64,000 nucleotides of DNA from Telmatactis stephensoni (GCA_029948255.1 JALIZF010001696.1:471001-535000); one strand, 5' to 3'; numbered from the stretch's first letter, positions 12,138 to 24,291 are shown. The notes: generated by a model from the letters alone, not told the origin. Numbers and translations: made by a program.

Positions 12138-12736
12138 TCCAAATACGAGTACGAGTTTTCGTTTTTACCGTTAGTACGCATGCGTCAGACCGTGACACTG
12201 TCACGCTCGCTTGAAAACTCGTAGCCGTCGCTTGAACTACGACAAGTTTTGTAGCGAAGCCCGTACTCAAGACTACGAGTTTATGAGTGGGATAATTTAT
12301 CGAAATATCTTGATCTTTTATGTCAAGAATATGCAATAAAATCTTACGATCGTTCTGCCTTCTTGTGGAAGCAGATATTTCGGAAATTACTTTTTGGCCA
12401 AGTGAATATGCAAAAACGAAATGCAGATAAATTTTGTACTGATGTTTTCGAATCTAAATTTTCGTGAGCATGAATACGACAAGATATTTTTCACTAATTT
12501 TTCTCGCTTTTTTTCACAAAAATGCATCGTTTTTTGATCATTTCGCTTGCTGATATCATTTAAAAAGTTGCTGTATGTTTGCTGCTCAGTTTAGAATTGA
12601 TTTTCTGTAGATTTTTGTGATTTTGAAAAAAGCCACTTGAATGCAGTCCTCAATGTTTGGGCCAATCAAGAACACTGATTTTGAAACGACATTATTGGAA
12701 AACAGCGTCGTTTTTCTGTGGATCAATGTGGATCAA

Positions 12737-12910
12737 CAGGGGCGGATCCAAGATTATTTTTCTAGAGGGGGTGGTGCAGGGTTATAGAAATTGGAAACTA
12801 TCCAGAGAATATTTTGAAAAAATATAGAGAAGAAAAGGGCCCAAAGTCGTCTCGGGGGGGGGGGGGGGGGGGTGCGCACCCCCTGCACCCCTCCCCTACG
12901 TCCGCCCCTG
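12737..12910. mobile_element. GGGGCGGA-ended MITE
   Basis: The left end CAGGGGCGGATCCA matches the inverse of the right end (CGTCCGCCCCTG). The interior is itself partly palindromic around a poly-G run (about 12857-12873). CAGGG-type ends are usual in hAT elements. No clear 8-bp target duplication is visible. Confidence 0.7.
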
Positions 12911-12942
12911 ATCAGAGTGATAGGAGAATCGCAGTGCTTCTA

Positions 12943-12995
12943 AATAGCGCCAGAGTAATAACGTATGGACGCAAAATGGCGGCTCGCTGGTTTTT

Positions 12996-13027
<32 letters not shown>

Positions 13028-13600
13028 GGTGTTATTATTTTTATTTTTCAATTTGTTTTATTTTATTTTAGCCATTTTCATTAGATATCAGTATTTCTAA
13101 TGCAGTGTCGGAACCATGTGTAACTCACTGAGGACCAAATTATTAGATGTTAGTATTTTCAATATAGTCACAGAGTAATATGATATGTGCACCTTGTAGA
13201 AGAGCGGCGTTGTTAAGGGGGCTCATCAACTGTATTTAATTCTGATAATTTTATGTGAGATCAATGTTTTTAATATAGCGCTAGGATAATTTGTGTACCT
13301 TACAAAAGTGCGGCTCCTTTGAAAAAACTCATTGCATTTAATTCTGACTATTTTATTAGTTATCAGCACGTATCATAATTACTTATCATCATTTCTGACT
13401 CTATTCTAGCACTAGAGTAATACTAAAGGAGGTTCACTATCTTTACTTAAAATTAATTTCAATATCAGTATTAGCGCAAGAGTAATATGTGTACCTTACA
13501 GAAGCGCGGCTTCTTGGACGCATGCATTGTCTTTAGTTCTCACCATTTTATTAGAGATCAGGATTTCTAATATGGCGCCATTGTAATGGACCTGTCAATC
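12943..13600. repeat. Degenerate tandem repeat around GCGC..AGTAATATG
   Basis: Words such as TTTCTAATATAGCGC..AGAGTAATATGTGTACC, ACAGAAGCGCGGCT and ATTTAATTCTGA recur about five times with heavy divergence and a period of roughly 110 bp. A poly-T run interrupts it at about 12997-13026. Confidence 0.6.
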
Positions 13601-14582
13601 TTTTGGCCCGTTTTCTCCGTTTCAATTACATCCACAATCATGTAAAGTCTCCCAGTGTCAAACCTTTTCCGTACCGCTTTATTCTGTTATAGTTTCTCAT
13701 TAACACGATCTCGCACAGCAATTAGCCACCAGTGATGTTGTCTTTGCTTTCAGACCTACTGTATCCTGTCGATCGCGCACAACCTGTGACGTCACTGTGA
13801 CGTATCTTCACTTGAAATACCAGTTCTCTTCCGTGAGACTTTCATAAGAACTTCAGTATAGACGAAAGACTAAGAGAGCCAACAAAGACACTAAGGTAAG
13901 ATTTACCAAATAGATATTTTTAGCCAGTATATTCACAAAGTTATATATCCATAAACCCCGTATTGAAATACCAGACAAGGCCCATAGAGTGCATGTTGAG
14001 AAAGCTACAGGTGCCGGACCACAGTAAATGGAATCCACAATGCTAAAACGACCGCCTGGACTTGTCTTTTGACTCGCAATATCATTTACATTTTCACCGT
14101 TTTTTCAGAGCTTCTGTTTATGGTTCGTTCAGCTCTCTTGCCATGAAGAATCATACGTTATTACTTCGCGTATTTAAAAATGGTCGAAACTCTACGCTCT
14201 TCTTAGACAACTAAAAAACGTATAAATAATTTGATGGACTAGCTTTTAAGAGATCCTCAAATCAGATGAACAAGCGACAATCCATAAAATACATTACAAT
14301 AAAGTATATCACTAGCATCTTTTGTCTTGTAGACTCGTTACCAAAGCTCACAAGTGCCCTCTTGAGCTAATGTTTTATACTCTAACATTCACTGTTAGCC
14401 CTCCTATAAAAACACACATAATCCTATTTTTCTAACATTTTAAGCCTTGATGTCTCGACGCCGAGGATTAGCCTGGACTGGTCTTCAACTGGCAGTAAAA
14501 TAACCAATGTAAATCACTAAATCCTTTATCTTTGTGATCAATATGAGATGTTTTGCTTTATTCCTCGTGTCCGGGTTTTGTG
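13601..14582. other. Gene-free stretch
   Basis: No frame with recognisable content. TGACGT words near 13790 are isolated. Nothing else noted. Confidence 0.4.
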
Positions 14583-15275
14583 TTGTTTCTTTGCTTGTTT
14601 GTTTTAAGTTCATATTTCGAATCTTCTCAAAATCAATTTTGCTTGTTTCGGAAAGCCATTCAAGAATAGTTGGATACTATTAATTTCGAACGTTTGTACA
14701 CAGTGTAGTATTTTTTGCGGCAATTTCTTCAAGCAGAAACTATTTTTTCCTTTGAATTTTCAACCAGAAAGATAGTTATATTACTCTAAAAGTATTTGTC
14801 ATAGTATTTTAGTAGTGCTCGAATCCTAGATCAATGAGTTTTACAAATAGAGGTGGTTGCCACATGTTATAGAGTATCAGAAAGCCATCTAAAAGTCGAA
14901 AGTTGTGATCAAAGATTCGATTGAATTATTTGTTTCGAACCTTTGGCCAATTAGTTACACCCATCTACAGGGTATTGATTTTCTAGTTCCAGAAACTGCT
15001 ATTTAAAGGTCACCAGTTTCACCGTATTATTATTATTCGTTTGTTTGTTTATACTTATTTCGAATCTCTGGCCATTAGCTGTGCACGAAATTAATATTTG
15101 CTAGTTTCAGAAAGCCATTAAAAAGTAAGTTCCTTCACTCGATAGTTTGTTTTGTGTTTTTCATTTGCTTGATTGTTTTTCCTTTATAAGTGCAAATTTT
15201 TCATCAAAATTGTAGTTCTTAAAATTGGTTTTGCTAGTTTACAGGTACTGAGCCATTCAAGTGTACAGTCAAACT
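14583..15275. repeat. Old degenerate tandem repeat, period about 150 bp
   Basis: A composite unit containing TATTTCGAAYCTTTGGCCA, a GATTTTGCTAGTTTC word and GAAAGCCATTNAAAAGT recurs about four times (near 14610, 14920, 15050 and 15190). Divergence is high, so boundaries are approximate. Confidence 0.55.
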
Positions 15276-16727
15276 TTTGTCGAACAAAAACAGTTGACCC
15301 AACGTTCGTAATGGTATCCATTTGCAACATCCAATTTTTTTTCAAAAAATTATCTTATTTCTTATCTCTTACAGACCATTCCAATTTCAAGATTAACCGA
15401 GAAAACCTATCGAATGTTTGTTGCTCTACAGCAAAATCTTTATTTCACGACTGTCATTAATCTCTGCCGCCTTTAAAGATTGAAATCTTTTTTACGCAAA
15501 ATCTTTTATTTTCTGTTGTTTCTTAAAAGCTTTTCCTGATAAACCCATTAGGAAGAAATTGGTCCAATGTATCCGACTAAGTTACCTTGATAAAGCCAAT
15601 CAAATGCGCAACAGCCTTCGAATGGTTTTCGAATTCGAATCTTTGATCGGCAATCCGATTCTACGGTATTCTCCTAAAAGTCTGGGCATTTATCCCCCTC
15701 TGAGAATTCCCGATCATTTATACTCAAATTAACTCCAAATGCTTTATCGATTAAATCTTCTAGAATTTTTGATCAAGTGAAACTAACTCACTTTTGTTCT
15801 TTTGGACGATTCCCATTGAAAACCGTCAAAAGATTACTCAAGTGTTCCCGACCGAAGCTGCGCGCACAAACATTTCATCTCGATTTGTTATTGTTAATTA
15901 TATTCAGTTTACATAGAAGTCTCTCTAGGATCAGTGTTTTTGTTTTGAGTTGTATTCCTACTGTGAGAATTAGCCTTACTGTTAGGGTTATGGCACAAGA
16001 ATACAGCCTTAGGGTGTTACGGTTAGATTTCGTTCGTTTTTCTAATTATCTCCCACGATGAAACCATTCTGTTTGTTCGCAGGTCAAACCATTTAAATGT
16101 CACTATTTGATTTGGTTCATGATCTTGGATTCTTTCTTTTTTTATATATATATTTATTTGATCAATAATTCTAGAATCCCTAATAGTCCTTAAAATTTCG
16201 AAGGTTGATATATCGATAGTTATGTCTAATTTATATTTCGAGGAATTTTTCACTAATGGTATCTTGTGCCAATATATATTTTTTTAATCCCCACCTTTTT
16301 TTGGTAATTTGCTGGTACAAATGATTCTATAAAAGGTTTCCTTACAACTGGAGCGCAATCACAATAACTACATATGTTAATGCATTTCTGCTGTTCATTT
16401 GAGAATAATTTCTTTACAACATGTCATCATGCACGCAAGGGCCTCGTTTCCTTTCCTTTCATTTGTCATCGCCTTTGCTCTTAATTTGACAGCTAAGCTA
16501 AAATACTGCTATTTATTTATGATCATGTATTCTCTTTCACAAAAAAACTCGATAAACAAAAAAGGGAAAACCCAAACACCTGTTTCCTTATTTTGTTTCA
16601 GAAAAGAAATCCGTTCTAATTAATTATTTACTTAAGCTTCTCTCCACCAAATGTGCTAACGAACATTAAATGGCTTTTGCTTACGTGAGTGGTTCAGTTT
16701 TCAAATGGCGTCATGGAGTTGGCTTCT
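15276..16727. other. Gene-free stretch
   Basis: AT-rich sequence. Open frames at 15777-16061, 16023-16253 and 16399-16623 show no domain, signal peptide or splice context worth annotating. Confidence 0.4.
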
Positions 16728-17080
16728 AAAGTTTTCATCAGGGGTACAGTATTTCAAATATGTTGCTTAAATAGGTACCCTAACACTTAAATGGCTTCCA
16801 TACGATATTGATTGTAAGTGATTGACAATAGAATGGCTTTACTGACATCCAAATGGCTTTACTAACGTTTGAAAGGCTTTGTTAAAATTTAAATTTAAAG
16901 TTTTCATTAGAGGTAGTATTTCAAATATGTTGCTTAAATACGTTCCCTGCCACTTAAATAGCTTCCAAATGTGACTACAAACATACGATATTGATTGGAC
17001 GTGATTGGCCATAGAATGATTTTACTTGCATCTGAATGGTTTTACTAACGTTTGGAAGGCTTCCTTAAAATTTAAATGGC
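16728..17080. repeat. Tandem duplication, 169-bp unit
   Basis: Copies start at 16728 and 16897 with AAAGTTTTCATYAG, then GTATTTCAAATATGTTGC and CATACGATATTGATTG. A short word (AAATGGCTT) is also scattered through and around the array, suggesting it grew from a smaller repeat. Confidence 0.8.
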
Positions 17081-17802
17081 TTCCTTTTTTTACTTTCAAA
17101 TGACTCCAAGCGATTAAGCAACGAATAATTTCACTGACATTTCATTGGCTTCCAAATTGTTTGCATAGTCAAATAGTTTCAAAATGTTCGTCAGCAAACA
17201 TAAATGGGTTTTTAACAGTTTGGATTCGAATTTCCTTTTTTAAGTATTACAATTAATTAATATTTTATTTTCCTTGTTTGTTACAAATGTTGAGATTTGT
17301 GGTATCTGAAATGTCTTGCAATATGTGTTAAGCCTTATTTTCCAAAACGTGCACACTTGGCCCTTTTATATCTTACTTTTAACATTGAAATTCAATTTTG
17401 TTTTCAAAAGCTTTCATTAGAACCAAAAGCCGGACTAATCCGACATCAACTCAGTATTTCAAGAACAATATCAACTTTTTGATTGCATGGATTACAGTAA
17501 ACTATCAGTAATTGGTTTTCTGAATTATGGATGACGAGCTGCTTGAGAACTTATCACGTCAACATGTCAGTAATGTGTTTTCACAGAGGTTCGTGCGTGA
17601 CTCTAGTTAATAACCTTTTTGTTGATTACTTGGCTTTAAGTCTTATCCATTTATCTTTATAGTTTTTTATATATTGGCTTATAATTTTTCTACTTCTCTT
17701 AAACCAGGTATCATTCACCCATCGTCAATGTTAAGGTCATCTGTGGATCCATCCGTTCTTCAGTTCCTTTCTCACTCCATCCATTCGTTGTTCATCCCTC
17801 TT
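17081..17802. other. Gene-free stretch
   Basis: AT-rich sequence. No gene or defined repeat. Confidence 0.4.
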
Positions 17803-17881
17803 TCCCTCCCTCCCTCCCTCCCTCCCTCCCTCCCTCCCTCCCTCCCTCCCTCCCTCCCTCCCTCCCTCCCTCCCTCCCTCC
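17803..17881. repeat. (CCCT)n microsatellite
   Basis: A near-perfect tetranucleotide array of about 19 copies, flanked by degenerate CCATCCATTC and ATTC words. Confidence 0.95.
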
Positions 17882-19018
17882 ATTCTTCCATTCATTCATT
17901 CATTTCGTAATTCATTATAAATATACCACTCATCATGCTTGCTCTTATCAATCCACTCACTTACGAACCCATTCCAACTTACTACGTATACGACTTGTCT
18001 TCACCATTCGTTCATTCATCTTTTCCCATCCTTCTTTCTATTCATTAATAATCTCTTAACCCAAATATAACTTCACCCTCCATCTTTCCTACACCAGCCA
18101 TTTGTTAGCCCATTCCCTCAATGTTTCCCGATCTGCTTCTATCTCTTCATCAAACCTTCCATGCATACGTCCATTTTTCGATTCCTATCATGTGAAGACC
18201 GATATCTTGATCCATCGATATAAAACCTTTTATTGGACCTTCTTTTAACTAAAGCTTCGGTATTTCATTCGTACAAGCATTTTGTTCTTTTTCTCCGCTT
18301 CTCTCTTTCGTTCGATTGTATATACACACTTTATGTTGTAGTAGAACCCCCCCTTTTGTTTGCCTCCCCCCTTTTTTTTGCGAGGGGGGCTTCCAAAAAA
18401 TTGCTCAAAATAGCAGGGTTTACTCTTAGTAAATCTGTAGCAATAACTCCACGTAATATAAGAGAATTTGCTTAATCACTATTGTACTTGGAAGTTCTTG
18501 ATATTGGATTTTAGTGTAATTAGGTTAAGCTTAGTTTTCGCTGGTAATACACCCACGCCAGTACAGGTATAAGTGTTTACATAGAAAAAGGGAAAAAATG
18601 AATCTTAAGCTTGTTATGGTTTTCCTTGCGTCCGATATTTTAAAACAGTATTAATTAAGACTTCTCTTATCTCACATAGTTTCAAAGTGCGGCGGTTTCG
18701 TGTTTGCTTGTTTAGAATTCATAAAATATCAAAAAACATACAGTCCACCCACCATTCTTTAAAGTGGATAGTTGAAACCATCTTCAGTAGAGTAAACACT
18801 CTTGATCTGTTAGTACTTAACACCCACATTCATCTAGCCTAACTGCGCCATAAGTTTCATAAACGATTCTAGTGCTTTGGTAATTAGGAGCACAGCCATC
18901 TCGGATTACTTATAATAAGATAGTTTGGTTAAAAATATACAACATACATTTAATTTATGTAAAGGTTGTTGTACCCTGGGTACCAGAGCTTTGTTTTACG
19001 CCGTTCCGTTAATAAAAC
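17882..19018. other. Gene-free stretch
   Basis: Degenerate CATTC-rich sequence on the left, then AT-rich unique sequence. No gene recognised. Confidence 0.4.
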
Positions 19019-19224
19019 GTTTTGTTACATACCAACTGTCAAAGTGCATTGAGTGAATTTTGCTTTGTGTTCTTGGACAGTTGGTATATAACAAAACACT
19101 TATTTACTGGAACCTCGGGAAAGCAGTATGTTTGTGGTCCCTCGACCCCAATGTTTCCCGAGGCGAATCAGTGGTCTGGGGACCACAAAACATACTGTTT
19201 CCTCGGTCCCAGTAAATAAGTGTT
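19019..19224. repeat. Two adjacent hairpin-forming inverted repeats
   Basis: The first hairpin (about 19019-19096) pairs a TAACAAAAC-type arm and ACCAACTGTC with GACAGTTGGT. The second (19095-19224) pairs AACACTTATTTACTGG and AGTATGTTTGTGGTCCC with their inverses at 19177-19224. Together they look like a foldback element with two domains. The arms share the sequence AAAACACTT at the junction. Confidence 0.8.
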
Positions 19225-19250
19225 AATTGTTAACGAAACGTAACGCGAAG

Positions 19251-19636
19251 CAGAACTCTGGTACCCCTCTCCTCCCCTCTGCTCTGCTCTCCTCCCTTCC
19301 CTACCGATCCCCTCTGCTCTGCTCTGCTCTGCTCTGCTCTGCTCTGCTCTGCTCTGCTCTGCTCTGCTCTGCTCTGCTCTGCTCTGCTCTGCTCTGCTCT
19401 GCTCTGCTCTGCTCTGCTCTGCTCTGCTCTGCTCTGCTCCCCTCAGAGCTCTGGTACCCCTCCCCTCCCCTCTGCTCTGCTCTCCTCCCTTCCCTTCCCA
19501 ATTCCCTTCCCCTCTGCTCTGCTCTGCTCTGCTCTGCTCTGCTCTGCTCTGCTCTGCTCTGCTCTGCTCTGCTCTGCTCTGCTCTGCTCTGCTCTGCTCT
19601 GCTCTGCTCTGCTCTGCTCTGCTCTGCTCTGCTCCC
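19251..19636. repeat. Duplicated (TCTGC)n block
   Basis: Two successive blocks of about 190 bp each begin with a CTCTGGTACCCCTC leader and a CTCCCTTCCC word, and end in a long pure TCTGC array (about 19315-19440 and 19512-19635). The non-repetitive leader is duplicated too, so this is a higher-order duplication. Confidence 0.9.
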
Positions 19637-20208
19637 CTCTTTTCTCCTCTCCTCTCCATTCCTTTCGTATGCACATATTGGCATACGAAGGATAAGATAT
19701 AGTTCCAAAAAACCTTCTAGATAATTGTATAAAGTCCACACTTATTTAGGGTGGTAATCCTCTATGTTCGTGTTCAAATCCCCCTTCTCTCCTCCCTCTT
19801 TAATTTTTATCACTTCCTTATGCATCGTGGATTGGGATGCTGTTCTTTTGTCTCAAGTTCTTTTGTTAGCTATTTGTATACATAGGAAGACAACCAGACC
19901 GGAAAAGTACCTTGGAAAATCTGAGAGTTTGATAAAACAATAGCAGGATATTAGTATCTTTTGTAGGTGGTGTTTCAACATTACAAAAGATACTTGTAAC
20001 TGAGAGTGTTTTTATTTGGCTAACAGCCAACTGAAAACTAAGTAGTTAACTTAAAAATAAGCAAGAACTAGTACACACTAGACTATTCCCGCCTTTCAGC
20101 AGGATAGAAAGTCAGTAGAAAAAAACAGCTGTGTAGTTACGTGGATACCCTGTTTGGGTTGAAAGAAATTCCACAAAATTCCCGGATTTTTCGCGTTTTT
20201 ATCAAAGT
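19637..20208. other. Gene-free stretch
   Basis: No gene or element recognised. A short self-complementary pair (AGATACT and AGTATCTTTTGT words) sits at about 19953-19990. Confidence 0.4.
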
Positions 20209-20515
20209 GGTTCCTAAAGTTTGGTAGCCTTATAGCCTTTCATTCCCTCTTGCTGAGCGCAGCCTTCTCTATCATTCAATCTCGCGCATTCTGCTACCGT
20301 AAATCTTCCATTTTGTTTGCGCTTTTGTTACTTTAATGCACTAATAATTTGATCGGCGTTAGTTGTTTCTAAAGTTTAGTAGCTCTACAACAATGCAATC
20401 TTACTTGTCCTTCGCGTAACCCCAACCCTCTATCATTCAGTGTCGTATATTCTGGTACAGTAAATCTCCAAATCATTTGCACTTTCGTTGCTTTCATGCC
20501 ATGAATAATTTGACG
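20209..20515. repeat. Tandem duplication, about 155-bp unit
   Basis: Two diverged copies start near 20209 and 20362. They share GTTYCTAAAGTTTRGTAG, CTCTATCATTCA, TTCTGSTAC.GTAAATCT and ATGAATAATTTGA-type words. Confidence 0.75.
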
Positions 20516-21760
20516 CCAGCACCCCCAGGCCATCACACGTCACTAGGATTCATTTGCAAGACAATCATTATAGCAGCGACATTCAAGTAGAGAGATTTAT
20601 AGTGTTTCCGTTCAAACGCTTCCTATTTAAATACAATTTCACAAAAGGAACCATTTACTGAGGGATTTCTATCCAAGTAAGTGAGTGCTAGAAGTATCTC
20701 TGAGTTCAAAATAGCTTACAAGGCTAGCACGAATTAGTCAACAAAGTGTCTCCTTGCACGCAAAAGCGCTGAAGAAACCTTTGTGCGCTTATCTCTAAAG
20801 CTAAACACTACTGCTCTGAACTATCCGATTAGATATCTAGTCAGGCTTGAGCAAGGTATGTATATATCTAGATATTGTTCGCTTTAATCTAACCATCTAA
20901 AGATCAGAAGATAACTGTGGCTTCGGGTCATGGCGTTGAATACCAAACTGTCCAGGTACCGTAGTGGTCTTTATTGAAATCTCCGTGCATTCTAGTGAGA
21001 ATTATATTACAAATTCTTCCTTCATTTGTGCAGACCAAAGAATAACTCTTGATTGTGACAGCTTTTTACACCATCATTTCTTTCAAATAGCTTTTTGCTC
21101 TATCATGTGCAGATTTTTTTTTCGATTTCCATTTTTATGGTTAGACGAGAATAATACAACTTCTAAAGTTAACAAGTTTTAATGCTAAATCTATTGGAGG
21201 GGCGGGAGGTTGTTCTATATATTCTTTAACGTGTTGTACGATAATATAATGATAGGGAAGGGAGGACTGAAGCTTCTTGCACAAAGATGGTAATCTAATT
21301 TTCAATGGGAGAGGGAGATGGGGGAGGCTACATAATAGACTGCTATTCAAAAAGCAGTTTATGGGAAGGGGAGATAGGGGGTGCTCTCTTATTGTAAAAA
21401 TAGTACTACTTTGAAGCTGAGTGAGGGGGGAGGTAGAGGCGGATTTGAATAACAAAACAATTCCTCTCGCTGGAGGTGAAGCCATTGTTCCGTTTAGATT
21501 ACATAACGGTTTTTTTTCCGTACGTGTCTTAGCTGAATAACAACTGCGACAAAAACAGCAGGGAGTATTGTTTTTTTTATTGCGTACGTGTCTTAGTAAA
21601 GAGCGACTTTAATGCTCACAACTTAAGTAGCTGCTTAAAGTTACTGTCAATTGAAAATGCATTTTCATTATGAATGGGTACTTATGAATTGGACAAACTT
21701 AAGGGGTGAATTAGTGGTAGTGGAAGACTTTTTAATTGTGAATTCTTTGGTTTTTATAGC
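20516..21760. other. Gene-free stretch
   Basis: No gene recognised. The minus-strand frame at 21141-21485 is proline- and serine-rich because of G/A-rich sequence and has no domain. TGCGTACGTGTCTTAG words at about 21520 and 21580 are a short direct repeat. Confidence 0.4.
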
Positions 21761-21828
21761 CATCCATCCATCCATCCATCCATCCATCCATCCATCCATC
21801 CATCCATCCATCCATCCATCCATCCATC
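21761..21828. repeat. (CATC)n microsatellite
   Basis: A near-perfect tetranucleotide array of about 17 copies followed by degenerate ATTC words. Confidence 0.95.
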
Positions 21829-21977
21829 CAACCATTCAATCTCTCATTCATTCGTTCCCTTCTTTCCTTTTATTCTTGCATTTTATCCTTCACTGTTTCA
21901 TTTCATTTCCTTCTCGCTCGTTCACCAATTTGCTCATTCGTAGTACTAAAATTTGATTGAAGAAACAGAAAACGCGC

Positions 21978-22117
21978 GCGCGTGCTGTCTGCAGATTTAG
22001 AGCACGTGGTGATTTATCAGAACACGAGAAGCACGAGGCGTAGCAGAGTGCATCTCAACGCTTCTTGAGTGTTCTGATCAATCCCTAAATGCTCTAAATC
22101 TGCACACAGCACAGCGG
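21978..22117. mobile_element. Foldback element with CAGATTTAGAGCA arms
   Basis: The left arm (TGCTGTCTGCAGATTTAGAG) pairs with the inverse at 22089-22117, and an inner pair (AGAACACGAGAAGC with GCTTCTTGAGTGTTCT) continues the stem. It has no coding content. A similar word (GTGCTGTGTGCATATTTAGAG) recurs just downstream near 22209. Confidence 0.75.
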
Positions 22118-22623
22118 GCAAGTTTTCTATTTCTTTTATAAAATAAAACGTTTTCGAGCAAATTCAGTGTTCATTTACACTGGCAAAAAATTTGAAAAGT
22201 GTGTGCACGTGCTGTGTGCATATTTAGAGTTCACAGTATACGCGTCCGTTGGCCAATGAGAGCGCGCGTTATATGATGGTTATTTCATAATAATCTTTCC
22301 AATCTATCGAAATAAGTATCAGTTACAAAATATTTCAATTTGTTATTGGATGATGAATGCATTCAATTGGATGGTTTTTTTAATTACTATTCAAGGACAA
22401 CGCGAAGCCTGTAGCTATTATTTGACTCATCTAAAACATTTTAATTGCAGAACAGGCTGTTGTTTATGTTATAAGACCTTATAAGTAAACGTAATAATAC
22501 GATCATAACTTCTTCCCCTGGTATTACATTACTGTTTATAGAGTTAAAATTAGTTTGGGGTTCAGTGAATGTTACTGTTTAACGGTTTTCATTACGGTTT
22601 TCATTACAATTTTGCATTGTGAT
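22118..22623. other. Gene-free stretch
   Basis: AT-rich sequence. An ACGCGCGC and CCAAT word cluster at about 22240-22272 resembles one at about 48660-48690 in inverse orientation. Confidence 0.4.
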
Positions 22624-23070
22624 CTCTCCTCTCCTCTCCTCTCCTCTCCTCTCCTCTCCTCTCCTCTCCTCTCCTCTCCTCTCCTCTCCTCTCCTCTCCT
22701 CTCCTCTCCTCTCCTCTCCTCTCCTCTCCTCTCCTCTCCTCTCCTCTCCTCTCCTCTCCTCTCCTCTCCTCTCCTCTCCTCTCCTCTCCTCTCCTCTCCT
22801 CTCCTCTCCTCTCCTCTCCTCTCCTCTCCTCTCCTCTCCTCTCCTCTCCTCTCCTCTCCTCTCCTCTCCTCTCCTCTCCTCTCCTCTCCTCTCCTCTCCT
22901 CTCCTCTCCTCTCCTCTCCTCTCCTCTCCTCTCCTCTCCTCTCCTCTCCTCTCCTCTCCTCTCCTCTCCTCTCCTCTCCTCTCCTCTCCTCTCCTCTCCT
23001 CTCCTCTCCTCTCCTCTCCTCTCCTCTCCTCTCCTCTCCTCTCCTCTCCTCTCCTCTCCTCTCCTCTCCT
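22624..23070. repeat. Very long (CTCCT)n microsatellite
   Basis: About 89 uninterrupted copies of the pentanucleotide. It ends 131 bp before the splice acceptor of the GPCR exon and probably lies within that gene's 5' UTR intron. A pure pyrimidine/purine mirror tract like this can adopt triplex DNA. Confidence 0.98.
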
Positions 23071-23217
23071 CAATGCAGACTCATTCAGCATTGTTATCTT
23101 TGAAGTTTTGGCACTAGCTTTAAAAAATAACCTATGTTCGCTTATGGGTCATTGCTTTTATGATTAATATTCTAATTGTTTGTTTGTTTGTTTGTTTTCA
23201 GTTAAACAAAAACCAAT

Positions 23218-24291
23218 ATGACCAATCAAACAATCAACGCAAGCAGCAGTCATGTTCCCATAGCAACAGGCTGCAGTCTATACGTAAATGACGGCACTAG
23301 GATTGGTCTGACCTTCGCGCATGTCCTTGTATTGTTAGCCGCTTTGACTGGAAACTCGTTCGTTATTCACTTGGTTCGTACTAAGAAGAAAATGAAAGTT
23401 TCATTCAATTTTTTGGTCGTCAACATGGCGGTGGCCGACATTTTGGACGCCATTTGCTCGATCCCATTAAACATTGCGTTCCTCTACGTAGGAGCAAGGT
23501 GGTTCCCAGGATCCTTTGCGACGTTTTTGTGTAAAGCTAACAACTTTTTGCTCTTTGTGGCTATTTTAGTGTCCACGTCCACTTTGACCGTGATTACCGT
23601 TGAGCGTTACTTAGCAACCTCGCAGGTCCTCAAGAGACCCCTATCAATAAGTGCCGTTAAGCGTGTTATTGCGTGTATATGGCTCCTGGCTTGCTTAATG
23701 TCGGTCCATGAAATAGTTAAGATGGAGGTTTACAGGTTTGGGGATTTTTACTATTGTGGGCCAAGCGCAATATGGTTAAAGCGCTACGTCGTGGAAATGC
23801 TCGTAAAATTTGTGGTAACATATGCTTTTCCTTTGTGGACAATGCTTATATTGTATTCCATGATTATCTATCTGTTATGGAAAAAAAGAGCCATTGGAGA
23901 AGAAATCGACGAATACAATCGCCGTCTCCACAAACAGAAAAAACGCGTGGTCGTCAAGCTTGTTACCATAGTGGTGATCTTTGCACTTTGTTGGCTTCCT
24001 GTTCACGTGAACCATCTCCTAGCAACGTTCAGCAACGAGGTGTACAACTGTTTACCCATGTGGGTCACTCTGTTGTTTTACTGGCTGTCACATGCTAACA
24101 GTGCCATAAACCCGTTCTTATACTTGATGCTAACCAAAAACTCACGAGCGCTGTTCAAGGCTCACATTTCGGGGATCATCAGAGGCGATGGAAGCTCTGG
24201 CAATAAAAACAAGGATCACAAACAAAAAAATGACAGTATTTTGTTTTGGAGAAGAAGTTCAAAGAAGACGAGCAAAACGCTCGCGATCTGA
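23218..24291 (+). CDS. Class A (rhodopsin-like) GPCR, intronless coding exon
   Basis: A seven-transmembrane receptor of 357 residues, the usual length for the family, that should signal through heterotrimeric G proteins at the plasma membrane. Visible landmarks are Asn-Gln-Thr and Asn-Ala-Ser glycosylation sites at residues 3 and 7, the TM1 GN pair (45-46), the TM2 Asp74 in VAD, a disulfide pair Cys105 and Cys180, the TM3 box Glu129-Arg130-Tyr131, the TM6 CWLP box (258-261) and the TM7 NPFLY box (298-302), followed by a basic, Ser-rich tail. The pattern is closest in style to neuropeptide receptors, but the ligand cannot be told. A polypyrimidine tract and AG at 23200-23201 lie 16 bases before the ATG, so a 5' UTR intron is likely, with its upstream exon unseen. 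The start is the first ATG after that acceptor. Confidence 0.93.
   Translation: MTNQTINASSSHVPIATGCSLYVNDGTRIGLTFAHVLVLLAALTGNSFVIHLVRTKKKMKVSFNFLVVNMAVADILDAICSIPLNIAFLYVGARWFPGSFATFLCKANNFLLFVAILVSTSTLTVITVERYLATSQVLKRPLSISAVKRVIACIWLLACLMSVHEIVKMEVYRFGDFYYCGPSAIWLKRYVVEMLVKFVVTYAFPLWTMLILYSMIIYLLWKKRAIGEEIDEYNRRLHKQKKRVVVKLVTIVVIFALCWLPVHVNHLLATFSNEVYNCLPMWVTLLFYWLSHANSAINPFLYLMLTKNSRALFKAHISGIIRGDGSSGNKNKDHKQKNDSILFWRRSSKKTSKTLAI

Noticed and set aside
19168..19741. Frames of repeated SRAEQ or SALLC
   Set aside because: They are translations of the TCTGC array.
22555..23167. 182-codon frames of repeated LLSSP or RRGEE
   Set aside because: They lie wholly in the (CTCCT)n array.
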